A stretch of 44,301 nucleotides of DNA from Paracraurococcus ruber (lineage in GTDB: Bacteria; Pseudomonadota; Alphaproteobacteria; Acetobacterales; Acetobacteraceae). Under the pieces are notes generated by a model that had not been told where the DNA came from, made no database searches, and saw only the letters and a program-made list of their open reading frames with translations. Positions 14,343-23,057 of the stretch are shown one piece after another (positions within the stretch are counted from its first letter, which is position 1; each line of letters begins with the position of its first letter). The stretch is from assembly GCF_004353985.1 (NCBI RefSeq), contig NZ_SMOA01000028.1, forward strand, positions 1-44,301, written 5' to 3'. The translations under genes were made by a program, and so were the position numbers.

Positions 14343-16661
14343 ATGCGCGTGTTCCGCAACCTGTCCATCGGCCGCAAACTGGCCGCCAGCGCAGCGGTGG
14401 CCATCCTGCTGCTGGGCGCGCTGGTCGTGCTGGTCCAGCGGGACCTGAGCGAGGTCCAGCGGCAGCAGGACGCCGAGCGGATGGCCCTGGGCGCGAATGA
14501 GGCGGCATCCGCCGGGTCGCTGCACCTGGCGCGCGCCGCGGTGGCGCTGCGCGGCCTGCGCGCCGCCCAGACGGAGGAGGCGGTGACCCGCCTGAACGAC
14601 ACCCTGCAGGCGGAGCTGGCGCAGGCCAGCAGCCGGCTGGATGCCGCCAACACCTCGGCGCGGGACGCCACCGCCGCCGCCCACCTGCTCGACGCCATGC
14701 GCGAGTTCGGCGCCTACGCCACCTCGGCCACCGAGCAGGCGCGGCTTCGCCGCAAGCTGATCGAGGAGCGGGACAGCAAGCTCTACCCGCGCACCGCCGA
14801 ATACGACCAGGCCTTCGAGGCGGTGTCGGGCATGATCGAGATCGACGTCGCCGCCGATCAGCGGGAGGAGGCGCGGCAGCGCCTGATGACCTTCCACACC
14901 GCCCTGGGCGAGGTGCGCTTCGGCAGCCAGCGCTTCCTGGCGACGGAGGAGGAGGTGCAGTCCCGCCGGGTGCGCCGTGCCGCCGCGCAGCTTCGGGTGC
15001 ATGGCCGCGCGCTCGGCTCCATCCCGGTGCAGGGTCCGAGCCAGGGCGATGTCCGCCGGCTGGTGGGCATCGCCGAGGCGGCGACCGCGGCCGCGATCGA
15101 GGTAGTGCAGGCCGCCGAGACGCTGCAGCGGGAACAGACCGAGCGCAGCGTACCGGCACGGGAGCGGGTGGAGCGCGCGGTGGCGGCGGCGCAGGCGCGG
15201 CTGGGGGAACTGGCACGCGCCCGCACCGCCGAAAGCCTGGCCGCGATGGAGAATGTCCGCACGGCCGTGCTCTGGATCGGCGTGGCCATCGGGCTGCTGC
15301 TGGTGGTGTCCGGCTGGCTGACCACCCGGGCGATCGCCGGCCCGCTGCGCCGGCTGTCGGGGGCGATGAGCGCCATTGCCGGCGGCGATGCCGCCACGAC
15401 GGTGCCGGACCGCGACCGGCGGGACGAGATCGGCAGCATCGCCGGCGCGCTGGAGACGCTGCGCGGCACGGTGCAGCGCGCCTTCGCGCAGCAGCAGATG
15501 CTGGAGCAGATGCCGACCGGCATCATGAGCGCGGATCCGCGCGACGATTTCCGCGTGACCTACATGAACCCCTTCAGCCAGGACCTGCTGCGGCGGCTGG
15601 AGCAGCACCTGCCGGTGACGGCGGATGCGATGCTGGGGCAGAGCATCGACCTGCTGCACCGCGACCCCGCGCATCAGCGCGCCATCCTGGCCGACCCGTC
15701 GCGCCTGCCGCACAAGGCCCGCATCCGGCTGGGCGACGAGGTGATCGACCTTGCGATCAACGCCATCCGCGACCCCCGGGGCGAATACGTCAGCGCCATG
15801 CTGGTCTGGACCCTGGCAACCGCGCAGGCGCGCCTGGCCGACCGCTTCGAGGGCGAGGTCGGCGGGGTGGTCGAGGCGGTGGCGGCCGCCGCCAGCCAGG
15901 TGCATGCGGCGGCCGAGGCGCTGTCCGGCGCCGCGGCGACCAGCGGGCGGGAGGCCGAGGCGGTGGCCGAGGTCAGCACCCGCGCCGGCAGCGACGTGCA
16001 GGCCGTGGCGGCGAGTGCCGAGGAACTGGCCGCCAGCGTCGCCGAGATCACCCGGCAGGTGGCGGACGGCGCCGCGGTGGCGCGTGCCGCGGCCGCCGAG
16101 GCGCGGGCGACCGACGGCACCGTGCAGGGCCTGGCCGATGCGGCGCAGAAGATCGGCGACGTGGTGCGGCTGATCGGCGATATCGCCGGGCAGACCAACC
16201 TCCTCGCCCTCAACGCGACGATCGAGGCGGCGCGGGCGGGCGAGGCCGGCAAGGGCTTCGCCGTGGTGGCGAGCGAGGTGAAGGCGCTGGCCGGGCAGAC
16301 CGCCCGGGCGACCGAGGAGATCGGCCAGCAGATCGCTGCCATCCAGTCCGCGACCGGGGAGGCGGTGACGGCCCTGCGCAGCATCGGCAGCACGATCGAG
16401 CGGATGAACGAGGTGACCGGCGCCATCGCCGCGGCGGTGGAGGAGCAGGGCAGCGCCACGCGGGAGATCGCCCGCAGCGCCGCCCAGGTGGCCCAGGGCA
16501 CCGGCGCGGTGAACAGCCGGATCGGCGATGTGCAGCGGGCGGCGCAGGAAACCGGCGATGCGTCGGCATCCCTGCTGCAGGCGGCCAATGATCTCACGGG
16601 CCATGCCGGCACGCTGCGCAGCCGGTCCGGCGACTTCATCGCCAATATCCGCCGCGGCTAG
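14343..16661 (+). CDS. Methyl-accepting chemotaxis protein with cytoplasmic PAS-like domain
   Basis: The protein has 772 residues from ATG 14343, chosen because AAGGAGA lies about 10 bases upstream and the N-terminus then reads as a short basic start plus a membrane helix (residues 13-31). A long, Ala/Glu-rich helical periplasmic region (32-305) carries the sensor. Then come a second helix (about 307-327), HAMP (328-380) and a PAS-like segment (385-480, [13 protein letters not shown]). The signalling domain has the hairpin tip [21 protein letters not shown] near residue 614. It passes signals to CheA/CheW, none of which is in the window. The ligand is unknown; the all-helical sensor suggests a four-helix-bundle type. 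Confidence 0.93.
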   Translation: MRVFRNLSIGRKLAASAAVAILLLGALVVLVQRDLSEVQRQQDAERMALGANEAASAGSLHLARAAVALRGLRAAQTEEAVTRLNDTLQAELAQASSRLDAANTSARDATAAAHLLDAMREFGAYATSATEQARLRRKLIEERDSKLYPRTAEYDQAFEAVSGMIEIDVAADQREEARQRLMTFHTALGEVRFGSQRFLATEEEVQSRRVRRAAAQLRVHGRALGSIPVQGPSQGDVRRLVGIAEAATAAAIEVVQAAETLQREQTERSVPARERVERAVAAAQARLGELARARTAESLAAMENVRTAVLWIGVAIGLLLVVSGWLTTRAIAGPLRRLSGAMSAIAGGDAATTVPDRDRRDEIGSIAGALETLRGTVQRAFAQQQMLEQMPTGIMSADPRDDFRVTYMNPFSQDLLRRLEQHLPVTADAMLGQSIDLLHRDPAHQRAILADPSRLPHKARIRLGDEVIDLAINAIRDPRGEYVSAMLVWTLATAQARLADRFEGEVGGVVEAVAAAASQVHAAAEALSGAAATSGREAEAVAEVSTRAGSDVQAVAASAEELAASVAEITRQVADGAAVARAAAAEARATDGTVQGLADAAQKIGDVVRLIGDIAGQTNLLALNATIEAARAGEAGKGFAVVASEVKALAGQTARATEEIGQQIAAIQSATGEAVTALRSIGSTIERMNEVTGAIAAAVEEQGSATREIARSAAQVAQGTGAVNSRIGDVQRAAQETGDASASLLQAANDLTGHAGTLRSRSGDFIANIRRG

Positions 16662-16857
16662 GCGGCCAAGGACGCTATCCCCCGTCGCGGCAAGGCCGCG
16701 CGGGGCACGACACCGCGGCGCGCACTTCCCCCCCTCCCCACGCGCCGCGGCCTCGGCCCGGGTTCCCCGCCAGGGGCGCCCGGGCCGAGCCCCCCCTTCG
16801 GTAGCCATCCGGCTGCCGCCGGCCTAGGCTTCGCCGCGGCAAATGGGGGAACGGGCC

Positions 16858-17733
16858 ATGGCCTTGGGGGAGAAGCAGGTCCCGGCTGTGCATCACCGGC
16901 GCATCGGCGACATCACCGTCACCACGGTCAGCGACGGATATCTCGACGGCTCCATGGCCGTCATCCAGAACATCCCGGAGGCCGATGCGGTGCAGCTGCT
17001 GCGCGACAGCTTCCGCCCGGTGCCGCGGCGCACCGCGGTGAACTGCTTCCTGATCACCGCCGGGGGGCGCACCGCGCTGGTCGATACCGGCTGCGGCGCG
17101 CATATGGCGGCGACCGGCGGCAAGCTGTTCGAGCACCTGGCGGCCCTCGGCGTCGCGCCCGGGAGCGTGGACACGGTGCTGCTGACGCATATGCACCCGG
17201 ACCATTCCAACGGGCTGGCCGATGCGGATGGCAAGCCGCTCTTCCCCAAGGCCGAACTGGTGATGCATGCGGCCGAGCACGCCTTCTGGCACGACGCCGC
17301 CGCCATGGCGCGCGCGGACGAGACCAGCCGGCAGCGCAATTTCCAGGCCGGACGGACGCAGGTGGCGCCCTATCGCGGGCGGCTGCGGCTGCATGAGGGC
17401 GGGGAGGTCTTCCCCGGCGTCACCGCCATGCCCTTCCCGGGCCACACGCCGGGCCATACCGGCTACATGGTCGCCTCCGGGAAGGACAGCCTGCTGATCT
17501 GGGGCGACATCATCCATGTGCCGGAGATCCAGATCCCCCGCCCCGAGGTGACCATGGCCTTCGACATCGACCCGGCGCAGGCCGCGGCGACGCGCCGCCG
17601 CGTCTTCGACATGGTGGCGAAGGACGGCCAGGCGGTGGCCGGGATGCACATGCATTTTCCCGGCTTCCTGCATCTGGTCCGGCGTGGCGAGGGCTATGCC
17701 ATGATCAACGATGGCTGGTATCCCGGCCTGTAG
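16858..17733 (+). CDS. Metallo-beta-lactamase-fold hydrolase
   Basis: The protein has about 291 residues. Two in-frame ATGs are possible, at 16843 and 16858; the second is preceded by GGGGGAACGGG and gives the more usual N-terminus. The metal-binding motif is THMHPDHSNG near residue 110, followed by EHAFWHD, the later His in PGHTPGHTG, the bridging Asp in LIWGDIIH and a final His in GMHMHFPG. This is the quorum-quenching-lactonase/hydrolase type of the MBL family, with a dinuclear metal site. No signal peptide is evident with the second start. Substrate unknown. It precedes the DUF35/thiolase pair but is separated from it by palindromic repeats. Confidence 0.9.
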   Translation: MALGEKQVPAVHHRRIGDITVTTVSDGYLDGSMAVIQNIPEADAVQLLRDSFRPVPRRTAVNCFLITAGGRTALVDTGCGAHMAATGGKLFEHLAALGVAPGSVDTVLLTHMHPDHSNGLADADGKPLFPKAELVMHAAEHAFWHDAAAMARADETSRQRNFQAGRTQVAPYRGRLRLHEGGEVFPGVTAMPFPGHTPGHTGYMVASGKDSLLIWGDIIHVPEIQIPRPEVTMAFDIDPAQAAATRRRVFDMVAKDGQAVAGMHMHFPGFLHLVRRGEGYAMINDGWYPGL

Positions 17734-17735
17734 GG

Positions 17736-17797
17736 CAGGGGGCCTCGCCGCGAGCGGGGAGATGTTGCTGGAGGGGCCTCGCCGCAAGCGGCGAGGC
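17736..17797. repeat. Palindromic GCCTCGCCGC repeat, one imperfect and one perfect copy
   Basis: The second copy (17776-17797) is a perfect 10-bp palindrome, GCCTCGCCGC-AA-GCGGCGAGGC. The first (about 17741-17760) is a decayed copy with the same left arm. A further relative lies at 29387-29409. They may act as a terminator for the MBL gene, but the dispersed copies suggest a REP-like repeat. Confidence 0.65.
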
Positions 17798-17837
17798 ATG
17801 GCAGGCTGCGGGCAACCCCAACCACGGAGGAAACGGG

Positions 17838-18251
17838 ATGCTCGCACCCGGCAGGGCGAAGCCGAAACCCACGCCCGAAACCAAGCATTTCTGGGACGGC
17901 TGCAAGGACGGCAAGCTGCTGCTGCAGCGCTGCGGCGATACCGGCAAGGCGTATTTCCCGCCGCGGCCCTTCAGCCCCTACACCGGCACGCGCAATGTCG
18001 AGGTCTTCGAGGCGTCCGGCCGCGCCACGCTGCACAGCTACGTGATCCACCACCGGCCGGTGCCCGGCTTCACGCCGCCCTATGCCATCGCGGTGGTCGA
18101 GCTGGAGGAAGGTCCGCGGCTGATGACCAATATCGTGGACTGCGAGCAGACGCCGGAGGCGCTGGTGCTGGACATGCCTCTCGAGGTCGCCTTCACCCCG
18201 ATGGACGAGGAGATCACGCTTCCCCTGTTCCGTCCTGCGAAGGGGAGCTGA
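17838..18251 (+). CDS. DUF35 OB-fold protein with degenerate zinc ribbon
   Basis: This 137-residue protein has the N-terminal helix FWDGCKDGKLLLQRC and a C-terminal OB-fold (GRATLHSYVIHHRPVPGFTPPYAIAVVELEEG). Such proteins form complexes with thiolase-like or acyl-CoA-dehydrating partners and help bind the CoA substrate. The usual zinc ribbon has four Cys. Here only the Cys in LLQRC remains of the ribbon set, since the second pair region reads FPPRPFSPYTG, so zinc binding is probably lost. It starts 17 bases after GGAGGA and ends four bases before the thiolase gene, as expected for an obligate partner. Confidence 0.88.
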   Translation: MLAPGRAKPKPTPETKHFWDGCKDGKLLLQRCGDTGKAYFPPRPFSPYTGTRNVEVFEASGRATLHSYVIHHRPVPGFTPPYAIAVVELEEGPRLMTNIVDCEQTPEALVLDMPLEVAFTPMDEEITLPLFRPAKGS

Positions 18252-18255
18252 GACG

Positions 18256-19404
18256 ATGCTAGGACGTGGAGAGATCGCGGTCGTCGGCGCGGCGGAGACG
18301 ACGCAGCTCGGCGCCATCCCCGGCATGTCGCAGATCATGCTGCACGCCGATGCGGCGCTGAACGCCATGGCGGATGCCGGCCTCAAGCCCTCGGACATCG
18401 ACGGCGTCGCCTGCGTCGGGCCGATGATGCCGCAGCAGATCGCGCACTACCTGGGCATCACCCCGAAATGGGTGGACGGCACCGGCGTCGGCGGCTGTTC
18501 CTTCATGCTGCATGTGCGCCATGCCGCGGCGGCCATCCATGCGGGCTATGCCAACACCATCCTCATCACCCATGGGGAGAGCGGCAAGTCGCGCATCAAC
18601 GCCACGCCGCGGCCGGCCGAGCCGGAAGGGCTGAACGGCCAGTTCGAGATGCCCTACGGCCCCTTCGGCCCGCCGACGCTGTTTCCCATCCCCGTGCTCC
18701 GCTACATGAAGACGTACGGCGTGACGCATGAGGATCTGGCGACGGTCGCCGTGGTGCAGCGGGAATGGGCGGGCAAGAACCCGCGCGCCATGTTCCGCGA
18801 CCCGATCACGGTCGACGACGTGCTGAACAGCCGGATGATCGCCTATCCCTTCCGCATCCTGCAGTGCTGCCTGGTGACGGATGGCGGCGGCGCGCTGATC
18901 CTGACGAAGTCCGACCGCGCGAAGGATTTCCCGACCAAGCCGGTCTACATCCTCGGCACCGGCGAATCGGTCGAGACCAACATGGTCTCGCAGATGGCGG
19001 ACTTCACTTCCTCCCGCGCCTTCCGGGTGGCGGGGCCGACGGCGATCGAGGCGGCGGGCATCGACCGAAAGGACGTGGATCACATGATGATCTACGACGC
19101 CTTCGCGCATCTGCCGCTGTACGGTCTCGAAGACCTCGGCTTCTGCAAGCCGGGCGAGGCGGCCGGCTTCATCCGGGAGGGCAATACCCGGCCCGGCGGC
19201 AAGCTGCCGCTGAACACCACCGGCGGCGGCCTGTCCTACACCCACACGGGCATGTACGGCATGTTCGCCCTGCAGGAGAGCGTGCGGCAGATGCGCGGCA
19301 CGGCGCCGGCGCAGGTGCCGGGTGCCAAGGTCAGCCTGTGCCATGGCGTCGGCGGCATGTTCAGCGCCTCCGGCACCATCGTTTTCTCGAACGAGCGGCC
19401 CTGA
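18256..19404 (+). CDS. Thiolase-superfamily protein (acetyl-CoA acetyltransferase/SCP-X-like)
   Basis: The protein has 382 residues. The opening EIAVVGAAETTQLG, the central CVGPMMPQQ and C-terminal LPLNTTGGGLSYTHTGMYG and SLCHGVGGMFSASGTIVF mark the lipid-transfer/SCP-X-like branch that pairs with DUF35 proteins. The nucleophile Cys expected after the GTG(V/I)G-type block can be placed at GVGGCSFM near residue 80, and the distal active-site His in SLCHGVGG is present. It probably catalyses or assists acyl-CoA or retro-aldol chemistry on an unknown substrate together with the preceding protein. The genes are tightly spaced and form a two-gene unit. Confidence 0.9.
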   Translation: MLGRGEIAVVGAAETTQLGAIPGMSQIMLHADAALNAMADAGLKPSDIDGVACVGPMMPQQIAHYLGITPKWVDGTGVGGCSFMLHVRHAAAAIHAGYANTILITHGESGKSRINATPRPAEPEGLNGQFEMPYGPFGPPTLFPIPVLRYMKTYGVTHEDLATVAVVQREWAGKNPRAMFRDPITVDDVLNSRMIAYPFRILQCCLVTDGGGALILTKSDRAKDFPTKPVYILGTGESVETNMVSQMADFTSSRAFRVAGPTAIEAAGIDRKDVDHMMIYDAFAHLPLYGLEDLGFCKPGEAAGFIREGNTRPGGKLPLNTTGGGLSYTHTGMYGMFALQESVRQMRGTAPAQVPGAKVSLCHGVGGMFSASGTIVFSNERP

Positions 19405-19636
19405 GCAGCCGCGGCGGGGGCCCCGTTGTCCTGTGCCCCGATCGGGGCCGGGCGGCGGGGCATCCGCCGCGATGCCGACACGGCGCCGGAGCCGCATGGG
19501 ATGGGCGCCGGCAGATCCGCGGCGGACGCGCCAGGCGACGTGGCGGACCGGGCGTTCGTGAGGACCGACCTGACCTGTCGGCAAAGCCACCGCGAGGCGT
19601 CGCTTGTTGTACGCTGTCGTCGGGGACCGGGGCGGA
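19405..19636. other. Intergenic region between thiolase gene and tRNA
   Basis: These 232 bases hold no frame with family features. They include sequence downstream of the convergently placed tRNA gene, but I see no strong hairpin with a T-run for it. Confidence 0.4.
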
Positions 19637-19711
<75 letters not shown>

Positions 19712-19825
19712 ATCGCCCGGGGCCGCGTGTGTAGCCCGGTCGGAAACGGCGGGCAAGCCTCTCGCTGCGGGACGATGGCAACGGATGACACGGGCCGGCG
19801 CCTGTGGCTTGAATGGGCGACGCCG

Positions 19826-20710
19826 ATGGACATCCCGCAGGACCTTGCCCCCGCCCCGGCCCTCGCCGCCGAACCGCCCCCCTATCTGCTGACGCGCCCG
19901 CTGCGGCAGACCTGTCCGGTCGTCTTCGCCTCGCCGCATTCGGGCCGGCTCTATCCGCCGAATTTCGTCGCCGCGGCGCGGCTGGACCCCGTGGCGCTCC
20001 GCAAGTCGGAGGACGGCTTCGTGGACGAGCTGTTCGCCGCCGCGCCGGACCTCGGCGCCCCGCTGCTGGCCGCCACCTTCCCGCGCGTTTTCTGCGACGT
20101 GAACCGCGAACCTTGGGAACTGGACCCCGGAATGTTCGACGGGCCGCTGCCGGCCTGGGTGAATACGGCCAGCCCGCGGGTCGGCGCCGGGCTTGGCACC
20201 ATCGCCCGCGTGGTGGCGACGGGGGAGGCGGTGTATCGCCGCAAGCTCAGCTTCGCCGAGGCGGAGGATCGCATCCGGCGCTACTGGCAGCCCTACCATG
20301 CGGCGCTGGCGGCGCTGATCGCCGAGACTCGGGACGAGTTCGGCACCTGCCTGCTGATCGACTGCCATTCCATGCCGACCCACCCGGCGCAGGCCGGCAA
20401 TCCGCCGGATTTCGTCCTTGGCGATGCGCATGGCACGGCCTGCGCCCCGCGCGCGACCCGGCTGGCGGAGGAGGTGCTGGCAGGCCTCGGCTACCGGGTC
20501 CGCCGCAACGACCCCTATGCCGGCGGCTATGTGACGCGCCACTACGGCCGGCCGCGCGAAGGGGTGCATGCCCTGCAGGTGGAGGTGGCGCGGCCGCTCT
20601 ACATGGATGAGGCGCGGATCGAGCGCCTGCCCCGCATGGCCGCGCTGCAGGCCGACATCACCCGCCTGATCGATGCCCTGGCGAAGGCCGACTGGTCGGC
20701 CTTGCGCTGA
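19826..20710 (+). CDS. N-formylglutamate amidohydrolase-family protein
   Basis: The protein has about 294 residues from ATG 19826; an in-frame ATG at 19775 would add 17 residues with no family match. The PF05013 pattern is visible: CPVVFASPHSGRLYP near the start, RKSEDGFVDELF, then FCDVNREPWELDP, LLIDCHSMP, and the later NDPYAGGYVTRHYG and VHALQVEVARPLYMDE. His in SPHSG and the CHSMP region are the likely metal and active-site residues. In histidine breakdown such enzymes release formate and glutamate. With no hut genes around, the true substrate may be another N-acyl amino acid. Confidence 0.88.
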   Translation: MDIPQDLAPAPALAAEPPPYLLTRPLRQTCPVVFASPHSGRLYPPNFVAAARLDPVALRKSEDGFVDELFAAAPDLGAPLLAATFPRVFCDVNREPWELDPGMFDGPLPAWVNTASPRVGAGLGTIARVVATGEAVYRRKLSFAEAEDRIRRYWQPYHAALAALIAETRDEFGTCLLIDCHSMPTHPAQAGNPPDFVLGDAHGTACAPRATRLAEEVLAGLGYRVRRNDPYAGGYVTRHYGRPREGVHALQVEVARPLYMDEARIERLPRMAALQADITRLIDALAKADWSALR

Positions 20711-21045
20711 TCGGGGTCCGCCACGGCGGGACCCGCCGTCGATCGCCCGCGCCAGAGGCCCGGACGCGCCAGCGGGTGCGGGCCGGCGATCATCGCGCCG
20801 CGCGATGGCGAGGAGCCTGCATCCCGAGCCCGGTTCCGTCCTGCCTGCCGGGCGTCGTCCAGGGGCGCGCCCGGCCGCATCCAGGCTGCGATCCGCTCCG
20901 GGCCCGACAAGGTCGTGAACGGCCTCGCGACCCGCTGATCACCGGGAGGGCCGCTGCCTGCCTAAACACGAACTGGCCAGAGGTCCGGTGTAATGCAGCC
21001 CGGGGCATGCCCCGGCGCGTGAGACGCGCCGACGGGAGGCGGGAC
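20711..21045. other. Intergenic region without a recognised gene
   Basis: About 335 bases between the amidohydrolase and the predicted small RNA. Bases 20995-21020 contain the perfect palindrome CCGGGGCATGCCCCGG. No coding frame has support. Confidence 0.45.
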
Positions 21046-21075
21046 AAAAAAAGGGCGGTGCCGTGAAGCACCGCC
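21046..21075 (-). terminator. Rho-independent terminator of the predicted small RNA
   Basis: On the minus strand a perfect 8-bp stem (GGCGGTGC / GCACCGCC, loop TTCACG) is followed by C and then seven T (complement of A 21046-21052). It is the clearest intrinsic terminator in the window. Confidence 0.85.
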
Positions 21076-21133
21076 GAGTTTAGGGAGGAAACGTCCAAGA
21101 AAGACAGACAACCCGGCATTGCCGTGTTGCTGC
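21046..21133 (-). ncRNA. Predicted small RNA with anti-Shine-Dalgarno loop
   Basis: The minus strand of this intergenic region carries a complete small transcription unit of about 88 nt. A sigma70-like promoter (21140-21168) should start RNA near 21133. The RNA has a first stem-loop rich in GCAAC/GGTTG complementarity and then an unpaired stretch TTTCCTCCCTAAA (complement of 21079-21091), which is complementary to Shine-Dalgarno sequences. It ends in a strong terminator hairpin plus seven T. This is the design of alphaproteobacterial trans-acting RNAs with CCUCC motifs that block translation starts. I cannot assign it to a named family from sequence alone. It reads away from the lytic transglycosylase gene. 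Confidence 0.65.
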
Positions 21134-21139
21134 ACCGGG

Positions 21140-21168
21140 AAAGTAGGATGCAGCCAAGCGGCTTGCAA
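21140..21168 (-). promoter_or_regulatory. Sigma70-like promoter of the predicted small RNA
   Basis: On the minus strand, TTGCAA (21163-21168) serves as -35 and TACTTT (21140-21145) as -10, with an exact 17-base spacer. The predicted start lies about seven bases on, near 21133, which gives an RNA ending at the terminator. Confidence 0.55.
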
Positions 21169-21181
21169 GGCTTTTTTTGCG

Positions 21182-21203
21182 CCGCAACATCGCTTTGTTG
21201 CGG
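21182..21203. repeat. Hairpin CCGCAACA / TGTTGCGG upstream of the small RNA promoter
   Basis: A perfect 8-bp stem with a 6-nt loop lies just upstream of the small RNA promoter and about 95 bases before the transglycosylase start. It has no T-run on either strand, so it is more likely a protein-binding dyad or leader hairpin than a terminator. Confidence 0.4.
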
Positions 21204-21296
21204 TGGCCGTGCGTCCCGGCCGGGACCAGGCAAAACGTTAATGAAATACAGCTAGTTGCGCGGGGCGGCTGCGGTCGATCCTTAGGAGTTCTCTGC

Positions 21297-22124
21297 ATGC
21301 GTCTCGGCCCCGCCATCCTGCTGCTGCTGGGCCTGACAATGCCGGAGGCGGGGGCGCAGCGGCGCGAGGCATCGCCGACCGGTCCCGCCCTGCTTTGCCG
21401 CGAGGCGATCCAGGCGGCGGAGCGCGAGCACCGCCTGCCGGGTGGCCTGCTGCACGCCATTGCCCGCGTCGAGTCCGGCCGCCCCGATCCCGCGGGCGGC
21501 GCCGCGCCCTGGCCCTGGACCATCAATGCCGAAGGGCAGGGCCGCTTCTTCGACAGCAAGGAGGCGGCGATCGCCGCCGTGCAGGCGCTGCGGGCCCGTG
21601 GCGTCCGCCTGATCGATGTCGGCTGCCTGCAGGTGAACCTGCACCACCACGCCCCGGCCTTCCCCGACCTGGAGACGGCCTTCGATCCGACGGCGAATGC
21701 CAGCTATGCCGGGCTGTTCCTCACCCGCCTCCATGCCCAGACCCGAAGCTGGGAGCAGGCAGCCGCCTTCTACCATTCGCAGACGCCCGAACTGGCCGAG
21801 GCCTATCGGCTGAAGGTGATGGAAGCCTGGCCGGCCATGGCGGTGCGCCTGGCCGAGGAGCGCCGGCGGGATGACCTGGTCTCGGCCTGGAGCAATGGCC
21901 GCGTCCTGGAGGCGCGGCCGATGCCGAACAATGGCTGGCAGGTAGTGACGATGGCACCCACGGCCCGGCCGGCTGCGCCGCGTGGCCCCGGGGCCCCGCT
22001 GCTGATCATGGGCACCCCGGTCCTGCGTCCGGCGATCGGCGCGCCGCGCCGTGGGCCGCAGCCTGGCCCTACCCCCCGGGCGCCGTTGCGGCTGGACCTG
22101 GCAGAGGCCCCTGGGCGGCGCTGA
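21297..22124 (+). CDS. Secreted lytic transglycosylase-like protein (SLT fold)
   Basis: The protein has 275 residues from ATG 21297, chosen because TAGGAG lies just upstream and the protein then begins with a signal peptide (residues 1-20, cut after PEAGA). The soluble part has the lysozyme-like SLT pattern: LPGGLLHAIARVESGR with the catalytic Glu, then DVGCLQVNLHHH and AFDPTANASYAGLFL. Such enzymes cut the glycan strands of peptidoglycan. The C-terminal 70 residues are Pro/Arg/Ala-rich and probably disordered. No secretion or flagellar genes are adjacent, so the specific role is open. Confidence 0.85.
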   Translation: MRLGPAILLLLGLTMPEAGAQRREASPTGPALLCREAIQAAEREHRLPGGLLHAIARVESGRPDPAGGAAPWPWTINAEGQGRFFDSKEAAIAAVQALRARGVRLIDVGCLQVNLHHHAPAFPDLETAFDPTANASYAGLFLTRLHAQTRSWEQAAAFYHSQTPELAEAYRLKVMEAWPAMAVRLAEERRRDDLVSAWSNGRVLEARPMPNNGWQVVTMAPTARPAAPRGPGAPLLIMGTPVLRPAIGAPRRGPQPGPTPRAPLRLDLAEAPGRR

Positions 22125-22676
22125 GGCGGAGCTAGGGCGGCGGCCGCGGGCGCCACATCGGCCCCATTCCCCGCCACCCGTCCACGGGGGAGTGCAGGTT
22201 GCGGCAGCGGACGGGATGGCGCTTGCGGCCATGGCGGCGCGGTGACCACGGCCTGCCCCGGCTGGACCGCGGCACTGGCTCCCAGCGCCGCTGTTGCGCG
22301 CCCAGGGTCGCCGGGCGTCGCCGCCACGGCACGTCCGGCCTTCGGCACCCCCCGGCCGCGACCAGATCACGCCGATGGCGGATCGTCCGCCTGGCTGCCC
22401 CTGCCCCCCGCAAGCGGGTGGCGTCCGGTGGTGCCGTCCGCAGGGGCTAGTGCCGCGATCCTTCCCCGCCGCGGCGAGCACATCGCCCGGCCTGCGCAAG
22501 ATGCCGCGAGGGGCCCAGGGAAGGGCTTCAGCCGGGCTCTGTCATGGGCCGGCAATGGTGCCGCTTCGCGCAGGACATGCAGTGCGGCCGGGATCTGCAA
22601 CTCGGTAAAGTATGCAATATTCTTTAGATCCTGTAAGCACCCCGCGCGCTGCACCCGAACGGCGACAGGAGGTGAC
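22125..22676. other. 552-bp intergenic region; AT-rich likely promoter of the glycan cluster at 22600-22640
   Basis: No frame in this stretch has family features. A clearly AT-richer patch (GTAAAGTATGCAATATTCTTTAGATC, 22605-22630) stands out against the GC background 50-70 bases before the glycosyltransferase start and is the likely promoter. The exact -35/-10 pair cannot be fixed: a TAGATC-like -10 with a poor -35 is the best on the plus strand. Confidence 0.4.
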
Positions 22677-22985
22677 ATGCCTGCTCCGAGCCGCACGACG
22701 GCCCCGGCCCTACCCTTCGAGGATGCGTGCCTCGACACGGGGCGCGGTCGCGCCGGCTTCGATGCGATCCGGATCGCGCATCGGGCCTATCGATTGATGC
22801 CGCGGGATTTCCGGCAGCGCCTGTTCGCCCGCCTCTCACAGCGGCTGGCACCGCGGCCGCATCCGGCGCCGCTGCCGCCGGCGGGCGGCGTCGTCCTCGT
22901 CGGCGAATTCGGCCTGCCGACCGGCGTCGGCGCCGGGGCAAGGCTGATGCGCGACGCGCTGCTGCGGCTGGGCGTGCGGGTCTGA
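22677..22985 (+). pseudogene. Glycosyltransferase, 5' fragment interrupted by IS110-family element
   Basis: The ATG at 22677 follows CAGGAGG by five bases, a strong ribosome site. The 102-codon fragment ends at a TGA created at the insertion-sequence edge (22983-22985). It includes VVLVGEFGLPTGVGAGARLMRDAL, the Gly-rich N-terminal loop of a GT-B fold. Removing 22983-24334 joins it in frame (V-W-C-V-D-V-A) to the 3' fragment at 24335, giving a protein of about 458 residues. The gene is therefore inactivated, and the intact flanks suggest a recent event. Confidence 0.9.
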
Positions 22986-22989
22986 TGGG

Positions 22990-23001
22990 GTGGACGCCCC
23001 C
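22990..23001 (+). repeat. Left subterminal inverted repeat of the IS
   Basis: GTGGACGCCCCC is the perfect complement of the right copy at 24320-24331. It is 7 bases inside the left edge. Confidence 0.9.
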
Positions 23002-23057
23002 CGACGGCATCAATGTGCCAAGGTGGAGGTGTTAAGCAACCACCAGAGGAGGCGTCC

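Noticed and set aside
13401..16808. An 1135-codon minus-strand frame
   Set aside because: Antisense to the chemoreceptor gene over most of its length, with no recognisable domains.
21163..21203. T-run 21172-21178 as a plus-strand terminator
   Set aside because: The bases before it form only a weak, imperfect stem; no upstream plus-strand transcript is expected to end there.
22242..22676. Extended N-terminus for the interrupted glycosyltransferase
   Set aside because: The extra 145 codons lack family features, and a strong ribosome site lies just before ATG 22677.
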